Assembly: GCA_027061865.1 (NCBI GenBank)
Contig: JAMOVZ010000336.1
Location: 1-7,654, forward strand
From: Desulfobacterales bacterium
GTDB lineage: Bacteria; Desulfobacterota; DSM-4660; Desulfatiglandales; Desulfatiglandaceae
Reading direction: 5' to 3'
Length of the DNA: 7,654 bases
Shown here: positions 1-5,724 of the stretch, piece after piece
How the letters are laid out: every line of letters begins with the position of its first letter
How positions within the stretch are numbered: position 1 is the stretch's first letter
Notes under the pieces: generated by a model
The model's input: only the letters and a program-made list of their open reading frames with translations
Database searches by the model: none
Told to the model about the DNA's origin: nothing
Program-made: the position numbers and the translations under genes

Positions 1-2
1 AC

Positions 3-278
3 TTAGGGCGGCTGTGTGAGGTGGCACCTGCAGATGTTCTGTTTACCTCACCTCGTCACCCTTACACCCGCCTGCTCCTGGAAACCGTGCCAGATGTAGA
101 AATGACCGGCAAACGCCGCCAACCCGTGGCCGGCGAGATCCCCAACCCTATTGATCCGCCTCCAGGCTGTCCCTTTCACCCCCGCTGTCCTGACATTATT
201 CCCCAGTGCCGCTCCACACTGCCCGAGCTCGTTTCAGTGGATAAAGAGCACAAGGTAGCCTGTATCCAACTCAAGTAG
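3..278 (+). CDS. Peptide/nickel-type ABC transporter ATP-binding protein, C-terminal end (5' partial)
   Basis: Only the last ~91 codons are present. The frame is open to the left edge, so the gene starts outside the window. The segment begins GRLCE, followed shortly by SPRHPYTRLL, then GEIPNP and GCPFHPRCP. This is the C-terminal extension that follows the ATPase domain in the OppD/DppD/OppF family (oligopeptide/dipeptide/nickel importers). The Walker motifs would lie upstream and cannot be seen. Four cysteines occur in the tail (two in GCPFHPRCP, one in QCRS, one in ACIQL), as is common in this family. The protein would sit on the cytoplasmic face of a peptide or nickel importer and hydrolyse ATP; the substrate cannot be read from this fragment. 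The gene ends with TAG and converges on the oxidase genes, leaving 14 bases between the two stop codons. No convincing terminator is seen in that gap. Confidence 0.9.
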   Translation, partial: LGRLCEVAPADVLFTSPRHPYTRLLLETVPDVEMTGKRRQPVAGEIPNPIDPPPGCPFHPRCPDIIPQCRSTLPELVSVDKEHKVACIQLK

Positions 279-292
279 TTGCACTGTGTGCT

Positions 293-1585
293 TTATTGTG
301 AGACCTTTTCTAGCTCGTGAAAGAGGAAGTGGGCAAGGGCCTCGGCCTCCTGTTTGGTTCCAAGAAATGGGGGCATGTAAGAGCGTTTCTTCCCCATCTC
401 AGAGAGGATGATTTGGAACCCTTGCGGCCTGATATCACGAAGACGATGGAGGATATTATTTTTCGGCCCGCCAAGGGTATGGCACTCGAGACAGACCAAC
501 TTAAATACTTCTTTTCCTGCTAACAGGCGATTTTCTTGTGTCACCTCTTTGCTCTGGCTCCATCTGGCTGATTTCAAAATGCCCTTATCTTTTACTTGAG
601 GGATTTGGGAGATCAGTATGCCATTGGTATACATATAGCCGTGCACAATGAATGGGCGCCGCGATGCCTCTCTCGTCACCTCAAAGGCACCCATATGGAG
701 AAAGGCCAGCACCAGCAAAACCACCGCCAAGGCAGTCTGGATAGAGCGTTTCAGCCTTGCAAACAGGACCAGACCTCCAAGGATCATAAAGGGGATAAGC
801 CACACAAATGCCCTGGCAAAGGGTGGTATCTCGGGGGATCTGCCCAAGACCATTTCCTTTGCGATCGGCGGGATGGACTCCAAATACCACCAGGCCGAAG
901 GGACAAGAAGGACAAACGGCACCACCAGCCAGATGGCACAGTAGCGCACCATCTTTTGTCTCAAATCATCTTCAGCAATCCTGGTGGAGGTTATTAGCCC
1001 ATATGTGCCTGCAAGTATCAGGGCGATGAATGTCCTCAAGCTCAGGGACGGCAGAAAACTGGGATTGAAAAGCCCGTCCCAAAAGCTCTTGGTCTCGGGC
1101 CACTGACCAGGAGTGAGCATGAATGCCACTATGGCATTTATCATGAAAAGGGATAGCCATGCTGCCCCAAAATAAACCCACCCTACGATGAGGTGGTCGC
1201 GAGGCTTCATCTTGCCAAAGGTGTAGTAGTAGATCAGGAGGGAGAGGATCTCCACCAGGAAGAAGACCCACTCGGTTCCCCATGCAAAAACAAATGTATG
1301 AATCAAAAGGGAGGTGGCAGCCGGATTTAAAACAGAGATCACGAGCCAGATCCCTACCCCGCTCAGGGCTCCAAGCACCATGGTTACAAGCAGGAAAAAT
1401 CTGGTATGGGAATGGACGTATTCAACGATCCTGGAATCTCCGCTCCTGTAACCGTAAGTCTCCGTGAGCACCAGAAACAGACCGCCCCCTACGGCAAAGT
1501 GGGAGATAAAGACATGGAAGGTGGCAATCAATGCCACAGGCAGGCCGCCTCCAAACCACGGTATCTCCCAAACCGGATAATTCAT
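293..1585 (-). CDS. CydA-like bd-superfamily oxidase subunit with C-terminal cytochrome c domain
   Basis: This is a 430-residue membrane protein with about eight hydrophobic segments and a soluble C-terminus. Compared with E. coli CydA from memory, His24 (ATFHVFISHFAVGGG) matches the heme ligand His19. Glu105 and Glu112, seven apart, lie where Glu99 and Glu107 (eight apart) occur. Glu306 and Arg309 (TREASRRPF) match Glu445 and Arg448 of the AEYGRQPW motif. The heme b558 His186 position is Arg184. The loop between helices 6 and 7 is only ~25 residues, so no quinol Q-loop is visible. After the Glu306 motif the ninth helix is missing and a heme c domain follows (~354-430), with CLECH at 365-369 and a likely axial Met404 in MPPF. 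Eight helices would place this domain in the periplasm. The ATG at 1585 is preferred: it lies 4 bases after the upstream stop, behind AGGAAGGGAG. A TTG 33 bases earlier has no ribosome site. It pairs with the paralogous upstream gene; the electron donor is probably a cytochrome c (inference). Confidence 0.85.
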   Translation of the reverse strand: MNYPVWEIPWFGGGLPVALIATFHVFISHFAVGGGLFLVLTETYGYRSGDSRIVEYVHSHTRFFLLVTMVLGALSGVGIWLVISVLNPAATSLLIHTFVFAWGTEWVFFLVEILSLLIYYYTFGKMKPRDHLIVGWVYFGAAWLSLFMINAIVAFMLTPGQWPETKSFWDGLFNPSFLPSLSLRTFIALILAGTYGLITSTRIAEDDLRQKMVRYCAIWLVVPFVLLVPSAWWYLESIPPIAKEMVLGRSPEIPPFARAFVWLIPFMILGGLVLFARLKRSIQTALAVVLLVLAFLHMGAFEVTREASRRPFIVHGYMYTNGILISQIPQVKDKGILKSARWSQSKEVTQENRLLAGKEVFKLVCLECHTLGGPKNNILHRLRDIRPQGFQIILSEMGKKRSYMPPFLGTKQEAEALAHFLFHELEKVSQ

Positions 1586-1589
1586 CGCC

Positions 1590-2663
1590 CTAGGGCTCCC
1601 TTCCTGATCTAAGCGCAAGTTTCGATAGATACACTAGTGTTCCGATTCCCAAGGCTAGGGCCAATACAAACATGGCCGCCGCCCCAAACTGGGTAGACAC
1701 TTCTGGTTCATACAAGCTCATATATGGCTGCAGGTAAGCTCCCCTCACCGCGTTTCTGAAAATCACCATCAGCAGAATGGTCAAAAAGGCGCACGCTGCC
1801 GTATGCCACGGCATATTGTTAAAGGCGAAAAAGATAGAGGCAAAGCCCACCATTATCGCCACGAAAAAGACAGGAAACGCCACTTTGCTCTCAAGAAAGA
1901 TCTTGGACAAGGCCTCACTGGGCAAACCCCCAAGGTACCAACCGCCAATAACAAACTGAAAGATAGTAGCCACTCCAAATACCACCAGGCCCTTGCCAGA
2001 AACGGTCTCCCAGCCTGATTCCCCCTTCCTTGCCCGCCACCAGGCAAGGAGGCTCACCGCTAACCCGCCCAGTGCAAAAGAAGATACGAGGAAGTGAAGA
2101 TAGCGGGGAATCAAGGTGGGTTCGTTCAGGTGGAGGGTGGTCCCCCCTGGGTGCTTGAAGTAGTTAGGCCACGCATCGGGGTCTATCATGAGGAGCAGGC
2201 TATTTGTATAAAGAAATCCCACGGCCAGCATGAGGAAGACGGAGACGCCCAGAACCCAGCCTCTGGCAGAGCCGAGTTTTCCGAACTTATAGTAGTAAAG
2301 GTAGAGTCCGTAGTAGGCGATTATGAGAAGCACGAATATGGATAGCCACGGGACGGCCATCAATACCGAGCTTACATATATAAACTGCCCGTACATGACC
2401 TGGAGAAACAGCAAGGGAGGGACGCCAAGGTTGATAGTAAAGGCCATGACAAGAGGCATAATCCTTCCGGCCTCCCTATGTAGAGCCTCTTCTTCAGGGG
2501 AAAGGCTCCCTCTGAGGTAGCCCCACAATAAGAACAGCCCGCCGCCGACCAGGATATTGGCAAGAATGATGTGAAGGGTAAAGGTAAGTGTAGAAAGCAG
2601 ATAAAAAAACCACCATGGGGCAGGGAGAATATCGGGTGTGGGCACGAGAAGCTTGGGATCCAC
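1590..2663 (-). CDS. CydA-like bd-superfamily membrane subunit, paralogue of the downstream gene
   Basis: This is a 357-residue, almost wholly hydrophobic protein with about nine membrane segments. It is clearly related to the downstream protein: both have H-x8-VGGGLFL in helix 1 and a YYYxFGK motif after helix 3. Against E. coli CydA, His31 matches His19, His190 (RYLHFLVSSFALGG) matches the b558 ligand His186, and Met271 (AIMVGFA, helix 7) matches Met393. The acidic active-site residues are missing: Ile109 and Ala116 stand at the two Glu positions of helix 3 and Gly308 at the Glu445 position. It may therefore hold a b558-like heme and act as an electron-transfer or structural partner (inference). 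The short stretch between helices 6 and 7 shows no quinol loop. It does not resemble CydB. The GTG start at 2663 has GGAAG five bases upstream and lies only 31 bases from the CCA end of tRNA-Glu, so transcription from the tRNA promoter is likely. Confidence 0.82.
   Translation of the reverse strand: MDPKLLVPTPDILPAPWWFFYLLSTLTFTLHIILANILVGGGLFLLWGYLRGSLSPEEEALHREAGRIMPLVMAFTINLGVPPLLFLQVMYGQFIYVSSVLMAVPWLSIFVLLIIAYYGLYLYYYKFGKLGSARGWVLGVSVFLMLAVGFLYTNSLLLMIDPDAWPNYFKHPGGTTLHLNEPTLIPRYLHFLVSSFALGGLAVSLLAWWRARKGESGWETVSGKGLVVFGVATIFQFVIGGWYLGGLPSEALSKIFLESKVAFPVFFVAIMVGFASIFFAFNNMPWHTAACAFLTILLMVIFRNAVRGAYLQPYMSLYEPEVSTQFGAAAMFVLALALGIGTLVYLSKLALRSGREP
1596..1605 (-). promoter_or_regulatory. 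Ribosome binding site for the cytochrome c-bearing oxidase subunit
   Basis: On the minus strand AGGAAGGGAG lies inside the 3' end of the upstream gene, 10 bases before the ATG at 1585. The spacing is a little long. The alternative in-frame TTG at 1618 has no purine-rich site in front of it, so this element decides the start in favour of ATG. Confidence 0.55.
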
Positions 2664-2679
2664 GGCAGCTTCCGAATCT

Positions 2680-2692
2680 CTAGGTATTAAAG
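2680..2692. repeat. Inverted repeat, arm downstream of tRNA-Glu
   Basis: The plus strand reads CTAGGTATTAAAG here. The arm at 2821-2833 reads CTCTAATACCTGG, whose reverse complement CCAGGTATTAGAG agrees at 11 of 13 positions. In the minus-strand transcript the two arms could pair at 12 of 13 positions, counting one G-U, and would enclose tRNA-Glu. This arm lies in the 31-base leader of the oxidase genes. Confidence 0.5.
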
Positions 2693-2694
2693 AT

Positions 2695-2772
2695 TGGCGT
2701 CCCCAAGGGGATTTGAACCCCTGTTGCCGGCGTGAAAGGCCGGTGTCCTGGACCTGGCTAGACGATGGGGAC
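2695..2772 (-). tRNA. tRNA-Glu (anticodon UUC)
   Basis: The minus strand folds as a complete cloverleaf. The acceptor stem is GTCCCCA with TGGGGAC, the anticodon stem CCGGC with GCCGG closes the loop CTTTCAC (anticodon TTC, from plus-strand bases 2734-2736), and the T stem is AGGGG with CCCCT around TTCAAAT. The discriminator is G at 2698, and CCA is encoded at 2697-2695. It is the second tRNA of a Lys-Glu pair. An oxidase gene starts 31 bases after its 3' end. Confidence 0.97.
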
Positions 2773-2798
2773 GCGTGTTTGCTTGGTTGGCCACCGCC

Positions 2799-2812
2799 GG
2801 GGCTTCCGCCCC
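2799..2812 (-). other. Stable small hairpin in the tRNA-Lys/tRNA-Glu spacer
   Basis: On the minus strand GGGGC, a GGAA loop (GNRA class) and GCCCC form a perfect 5-bp hairpin in the 58-base spacer between the two tRNAs. No T-run follows it, so it is not a terminator. It may be part of precursor tRNA processing (inference). The rest of the spacer holds the second arm of the inverted repeat. Confidence 0.45.
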
Positions 2813-2820
2813 AAAAGGTC

Positions 2821-2833
2821 CTCTAATACCTGG
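2821..2833. repeat. Inverted repeat, arm upstream of tRNA-Glu
   Basis: This is the partner of the arm at 2680-2692. In the transcript it includes the CCA end of tRNA-Lys and the first ten bases after it. The core AGGTATTA/TAATACCT is a perfect 8-bp match. Confidence 0.5.
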
Positions 2834-2907
2834 TGGGCCGTACAGGAATCGAACCTGTGACCAACGGATTAAAAGTCCGCTGCTCTACCAAACTGAGCTA
2901 ACGGCCC
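2831..2907 (-). tRNA. tRNA-Lys (anticodon UUU)
   Basis: A full cloverleaf is present on the minus strand. The acceptor stem is GGGCCGT with ACGGCCC, the D arm is GCTC...GAGC, the anticodon loop CTTTTAA has anticodon TTT and is closed by GCGGA/TCCGT, and the T arm is ACAGG-TTCGATT-CCTGT. The discriminator is A at 2834, and CCA is encoded at 2833-2831. It is first in the tRNA pair and follows a recognisable promoter. Confidence 0.97.
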
Positions 2908-2925
2908 TTTGCCAAAGAAATTAAT

Positions 2926-2954
2926 TTTTTAACATTTAGCTTACCTTATGTCAA
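2926..2954 (-). promoter_or_regulatory. Sigma70-type promoter for tRNA-Lys, tRNA-Glu and probably the oxidase genes
   Basis: On the minus strand a perfect TTGACA (2954-2949) is followed by a 17-base spacer and TAAAAA (2931-2926), a -10 matching TATAAT at four of six positions. The tRNA-Lys 5' end is 18 bases further on. The sequence just upstream of the -35 is very A/T-rich and includes eight T residues, like an UP element, which suits a strong stable-RNA promoter. No terminator is seen after tRNA-Glu, so the oxidase genes are probably read from here. Confidence 0.6.
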
Positions 2955-3005
2955 AAAAAATTTCTATTCATTTTTCTCTCTCCATCAACATAACCCCATA
3001 ATCAG

Positions 3006-3025
3006 CCCTTGAAAGGGATCAAGGG
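3006..3025 (-). terminator. Stem-loop just after the radical SAM gene; weak terminator or mRNA end hairpin
   Basis: CCCTTGA and TCAAGGG form a perfect 7-bp stem with a 6-base loop, starting 12 bases after the radical SAM stop codon. The minus-strand sequence that follows (CTGATTATGG) has no T-run, so a classical intrinsic terminator is not supported. It could stabilise the 3' end of the lipoylation mRNA or act with a factor. Confidence 0.35.
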
Positions 3026-3037
3026 ATGTTTACAGGA

Positions 3038-4081
3038 TCAAACTGAGGCAAAGAGATGTTGCTTAATTAATGTTAGTTCTTCCTCATTGGGGGGATAGGG
3101 ATAGTTCCATTGCCGAACATCTGGGAGGCAATTTCCAAAAGGGCGGTTGCAGGCCACCTGGCCGTCTGGCCCTAGGCAGCCGGTAGTCATAAATGGCTCT
3201 CCCCTGTGTATTATTTCCTCTAATTGCATGCTGGGGATACCGAAATCCACCACCTGGCCTTGGGAGCCAAACTCCATTTTTGAATAACGTGAAAGCCCTT
3301 CCTCTATTAAGTATCTAGCAAGCTGGACCCTTAGATAGGTTCCCCAGGAGGGTTGGGGCCAGCCAGACATGGCCGAGCCCTCTTCAGCAAAGAATGAAAA
3401 GAGGTGGTTCATCACGCCCATGTCGTAAAGCCTGTCCATAAGGGCAATCATTTCCCTCTCTGTCTCGCCCATGCCCACCATCAGATGAGCCCCCACATTG
3501 GGGTGTCCAAACACCTCCAGGGCCTCTTCCAGCACTTCCCAGTAACGCTCCCATCTGTGGGGCCCTGAAACCCCTTTGCCCCTGTACCTGTCAAACAAGG
3601 CCTCTGTTGCCAGATCAACGGCAATCCCCACCTTGTCAGCCCCGCTCTCTTTTAGCTCCGCCAGGTCGCCTCGCCTCAGTATTGTGGGAGCAAGCAGCAC
3701 AGAAACAGGTATGCGGGTCTCCTGGCTGAGGCGCCTCACCATGCTCTTTGTATGGGAGCGGCACTTGCCATTGGTGATCATGGAAATGCAAGAGCGTTTC
3801 ACATATGCTGGGGCCCGGTTGATGGCTTCCACTATCTCGTCCATGGAATATATGGGCCAGTCCACATGAATAAAGCTCTTTTCCTCGTATGTGCCCGGCC
3901 TCTTTTTGGCGAGCCCGCAGTAAGCACAATTGGCTGAGCACCCTTCCTGGTAGTGCACCAAGAGATTTACGCAGCGGTTCACAGCGCCTCTGTACATCCT
4001 CCCTTGGATGAGTCCAAGGGAGATGGCGGTGGCCAGGCTCATCTTTGCGTAATCCGGGCTCTGCCTAAAATTGCTCCTCAT
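3038..4081 (-). CDS. BioB/LipA-like radical SAM protein, candidate non-classical lipoyl synthase
   Basis: The 347-residue protein has the radical SAM cluster motif C48-x3-C52-x2-C55 (EGCSANCAYCGL). It is followed by TIM-barrel-like segments such as SVLLAPTILRRG, DKVGIAVDLATE and GAHLMVGMGETE, resembling biotin synthase relatives. It lacks the N-terminal Cys triad and RSSY end of classical LipA. Instead it has a C-terminal triad C302-x8-C311-x6-C318, which could hold an auxiliary Fe-S cluster serving as sulfur donor (inference). Known LipS1/LipS2 lipoyl synthases are BioB-like radical SAM proteins that work as a pair; only one is in this window. The gene overlaps the ligase gene: the ligase TGA and this ATG share a base (TGATG), with AAGG five bases before. 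A GTG one codon earlier is also possible. Position next to a lipoate ligase and a GcvH-like carrier supports sulfur insertion into an octanoyl group on that carrier. Another sulfur insertion role is possible. Confidence 0.7.
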   Translation of the reverse strand: MRSNFRQSPDYAKMSLATAISLGLIQGRMYRGAVNRCVNLLVHYQEGCSANCAYCGLAKKRPGTYEEKSFIHVDWPIYSMDEIVEAINRAPAYVKRSCISMITNGKCRSHTKSMVRRLSQETRIPVSVLLAPTILRRGDLAELKESGADKVGIAVDLATEALFDRYRGKGVSGPHRWERYWEVLEEALEVFGHPNVGAHLMVGMGETEREMIALMDRLYDMGVMNHLFSFFAEEGSAMSGWPQPSWGTYLRVQLARYLIEEGLSRYSKMEFGSQGQVVDFGIPSMQLEEIIHRGEPFMTTGCLGPDGQVACNRPFGNCLPDVRQWNYPYPPNEEELTLIKQHLFASV

Positions 4082-5148
4082 CACAGCCTTACCTGATTTT
4101 CCTTAGCCTGGAGAATGGCAGAGGCGAGGGTGGGAACATCCAACCCATATATCATGTCAGGCTTCCAGATGGCCCCAAGTTTTTCTTCAATAGCCTCCCG
4201 CCTGGCCGAGGTCCATTTGAGCTCGCTTTCTATCCTCTGGACCGCCTCGGTGGTGGAGAAAAAATCCCCCGTGATCACCAGGTTCTCTATCGAGCCGCCA
4301 GCCAATGAGAGGTAGATCTCGAGAAGCCCTCCCTTTGTCTTGACCCTACCTACCCCCATCCTGGCCCTGGGGTGCTTGTGGGAGAAGATCCAGTCCTTGT
4401 TGGTGTACCTCTCCTTGATCAGGCGGGAGATACATTCCTGTTCCCAAGGATCAGGCCGGTCTTGGGTGAACTGGATGCCGAAATGCTCCTCAAAGGCCTC
4501 TTGGATGGCATCCATGACCTCGGTTACTGAAAGCCTTTTTCCCGTCTCCTGTCCAAAAGTGGTAATCCGCTGGCTGAAGCAGCTGTAGCCCTTGTCCTGG
4601 ATCTTGATAAGGGGGGTATTCATAATGTCCAGCATCAGCCCGATATCAAAGTCAACTAAGAGGCTTGTGTGAAATAAAAGAGCCTTGCCTGACTCCGCTG
4701 CAGCAGAAAGCCCTGCAAGCTTTTTGCCCTCAACCTCCAGGTCATTCCTTGGCCTGAACCTTGCCTTTACCCCGAAACGAGAAACGGCGGCGCAAAGGAC
4801 CTGGCTCAGGGACTCGAACACCCCGCTCACACCGTTTTTGATACCTGGGTAGTCCAGATTGATCCCCAGGCCCAGGGCCACCACCTGCGGGCCCATGATC
4901 ACTGTGCCCCCGCCCGTAGCCCTCCTGTTGTATTCCACTCCCCGGGCCTTGCACCTCTCAAGCTTTAATGCCGCCTCAATATCCTGGTACTTGCCTACGA
5001 TGGCCGAAGGGACAAAGGTATAAAGATGCAATATGGGAGGAGAGCCGTGCTGGTCCACCGAGCGGGGCAAGGTGTCGTCTATTGCAAGCCCTTCAGCAGT
5101 GGAGAGGGGCCGGCCCGTTTCCTTGAACAAACGCCACTTCATCATCAT
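4081..5148 (-). CDS. lplA: Lipoate-protein ligase A family protein
   Basis: This is a 355-residue cytoplasmic enzyme of the LplA/BPL family, which activates lipoate or octanoate with ATP and joins it to a lysine of a carrier protein. The catalytic domain (~1-255) has RRATGGGTVIMGP starting at Arg75, RNDLEVEGKKLAG with Lys143 at the place of catalytic Lys133 of E. coli LplA, and FHTSLL at 159-164. The C-terminal accessory domain (~256-330) has RARMGVGRV and ITGDFF. Total length is close to the 338-residue E. coli enzyme, so it is a single-chain, two-domain ligase rather than the split or short form. Three ATG codons stand in a row at the start; the first is given, and the next two are equally possible because no good ribosome site lies at ideal distance. 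It begins 7 bases after the gcvH stop and overlaps the radical SAM gene, so the carrier is its likely target. Confidence 0.9.
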   Translation of the reverse strand: MMMKWRLFKETGRPLSTAEGLAIDDTLPRSVDQHGSPPILHLYTFVPSAIVGKYQDIEAALKLERCKARGVEYNRRATGGGTVIMGPQVVALGLGINLDYPGIKNGVSGVFESLSQVLCAAVSRFGVKARFRPRNDLEVEGKKLAGLSAAAESGKALLFHTSLLVDFDIGLMLDIMNTPLIKIQDKGYSCFSQRITTFGQETGKRLSVTEVMDAIQEAFEEHFGIQFTQDRPDPWEQECISRLIKERYTNKDWIFSHKHPRARMGVGRVKTKGGLLEIYLSLAGGSIENLVITGDFFSTTEAVQRIESELKWTSARREAIEEKLGAIWKPDMIYGLDVPTLASAILQAKENQVRL

Positions 5149-5155
5149 TCAGTGC

Positions 5156-5596
5156 TTAAGCCTTTGCCTTCTCCTCTTCGGCCCTCTTGATCTCTTCTTC
5201 TATGAACTTGGTGACTGCTTCCGCCCCGTGGATCAGGTTGCCCAATTCTTCTTCCAGATTGCTGGCCTCAATCACCAATATCCAGCCTTTTCCGTATGGA
5301 TCGGTGTTAATCAGGCTGGTGTCCTCTTCCAGCTCCTCATTGATTTCAACTATCTCGCCTGACACTGGAGCGACCAGCTTGCCTATCCACTTGCGGGACT
5401 GTATCTTGCCGCAAACCTCTCCCTGCTCTACCTCGTCTTCCTCCTCGGGCAGGTCCACAAACACGATATCGCCTGCCTCTTTTTGGAAAAAGTCTGTCAT
5501 GCCCACAGTGACCCGGTTTCCATCTACCCTGGCCCAACTGTGTTCCTTGTGGTAGTAAAGCTCATCTGGCATGTTGTATCCTTTGATTTCAACCAT
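5156..5596 (-). CDS. GcvH-like lipoyl carrier protein
   Basis: This 146-residue acidic protein has the lipoyl-domain fold signature of the glycine cleavage H protein: YYHKEHSWARV near the start, then VGMTDFFQ, GDIVFVDLPEE, LVAPVSGEIVEIN and DPYGKGW. The lipoyl lysine is Lys69, in QSRKWIGKL. H proteins usually have ESVKA here, so the attachment site is divergent. Cys62 lies seven residues before it. The C-terminus (~112-146) is a charged, probably helical tail rich in Glu, Lys and Ala, making the protein longer than the usual ~125-130 residues. The ATG at 5596 is chosen over GTG one codon earlier because AGGAGG lies six bases before it. No glycine cleavage P, T or L gene is in view. It could be the H protein of a dispersed system or a dedicated carrier like the LbpA proteins of sulfur oxidation; the sequence alone does not decide. 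Confidence 0.85.
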   Translation of the reverse strand: MVEIKGYNMPDELYYHKEHSWARVDGNRVTVGMTDFFQKEAGDIVFVDLPEEEDEVEQGEVCGKIQSRKWIGKLVAPVSGEIVEINEELEEDTSLINTDPYGKGWILVIEASNLEEELGNLIHGAEAVTKFIEEEIKRAEEEKAKA

Positions 5597-5602
5597 CACA
5601 AA

Positions 5603-5608
5603 CCTCCT
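5603..5608 (-). promoter_or_regulatory. Strong ribosome binding site of the gcvH-like gene
   Basis: A perfect AGGAGG stands six bases before the ATG at 5596 and three before an in-frame GTG at 5599. The spacing favours ATG. It is the best ribosome site in the window, which fits a carrier protein made in larger amounts than the two enzymes behind it. Confidence 0.75.
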
Positions 5609-5669
5609 CTGAATTAATTAGTAATAGTCCTTTTAGATCAGATGCCACTTTCACCGTGTCGCCGATATC

Positions 5670-5696
5670 ATGATAAATGACAAGCCCCCGTGTCAA
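5670..5696 (-). promoter_or_regulatory. Candidate promoter for the lipoylation cluster
   Basis: On the minus strand a perfect TTGACA (5696-5691) lies 28 bases after the hisD stop. The best -10, TATCAT (5675-5670), is only 15 bases away; CATGAT at 18 bases is weaker. The 128-base gap between hisD and gcvH suggests a separate transcript starts here. The perfect palindrome TATCATGATA (5666-5675) overlaps the -10, and TGACA/TGTCA flank eight bases over the -35. Both could be regulator sites, but no family is recognised. No glycine riboswitch is seen. Confidence 0.35.
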
Positions 5697-5724
5697 GACC
5701 TGAAATCCACCCATATCTCTTCGC

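Noticed and set aside
279..292. GCAC-TGT-GTGC inverted repeat (281-291) between the convergent genes as a terminator
   Set aside because: The stem is only 4 bp and the T-run after it is broken, so a terminator cannot be supported.
596..997. Open plus-strand frame of 133 codons inside the oxidase gene
   Set aside because: It lies antisense to a membrane protein with clear motifs. Its translation is low-complexity, rich in Lys, Gln and His, with no ribosome site or recognisable family.
1586..1618. TTG at 1618 as the start of the cytochrome c-bearing oxidase subunit
   Set aside because: There is no ribosome site before it, it overlaps the upstream gene by 29 bases, and the added residues are not part of the family core.
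3038..4081. Classical LipA or BioB assignment for the radical SAM gene
   Set aside because: The LipA N-terminal Cys triad and RSSY end are absent, and the C-terminal Cys triad plus lplA/gcvH context do not fit a simple biotin synthase.
5597..5724. Glycine riboswitch before the gcvH-like gene
   Set aside because: I see no tandem aptamer-like stems or conserved glycine-aptamer sequence in the 128 bases, which are also too short for the tandem form.
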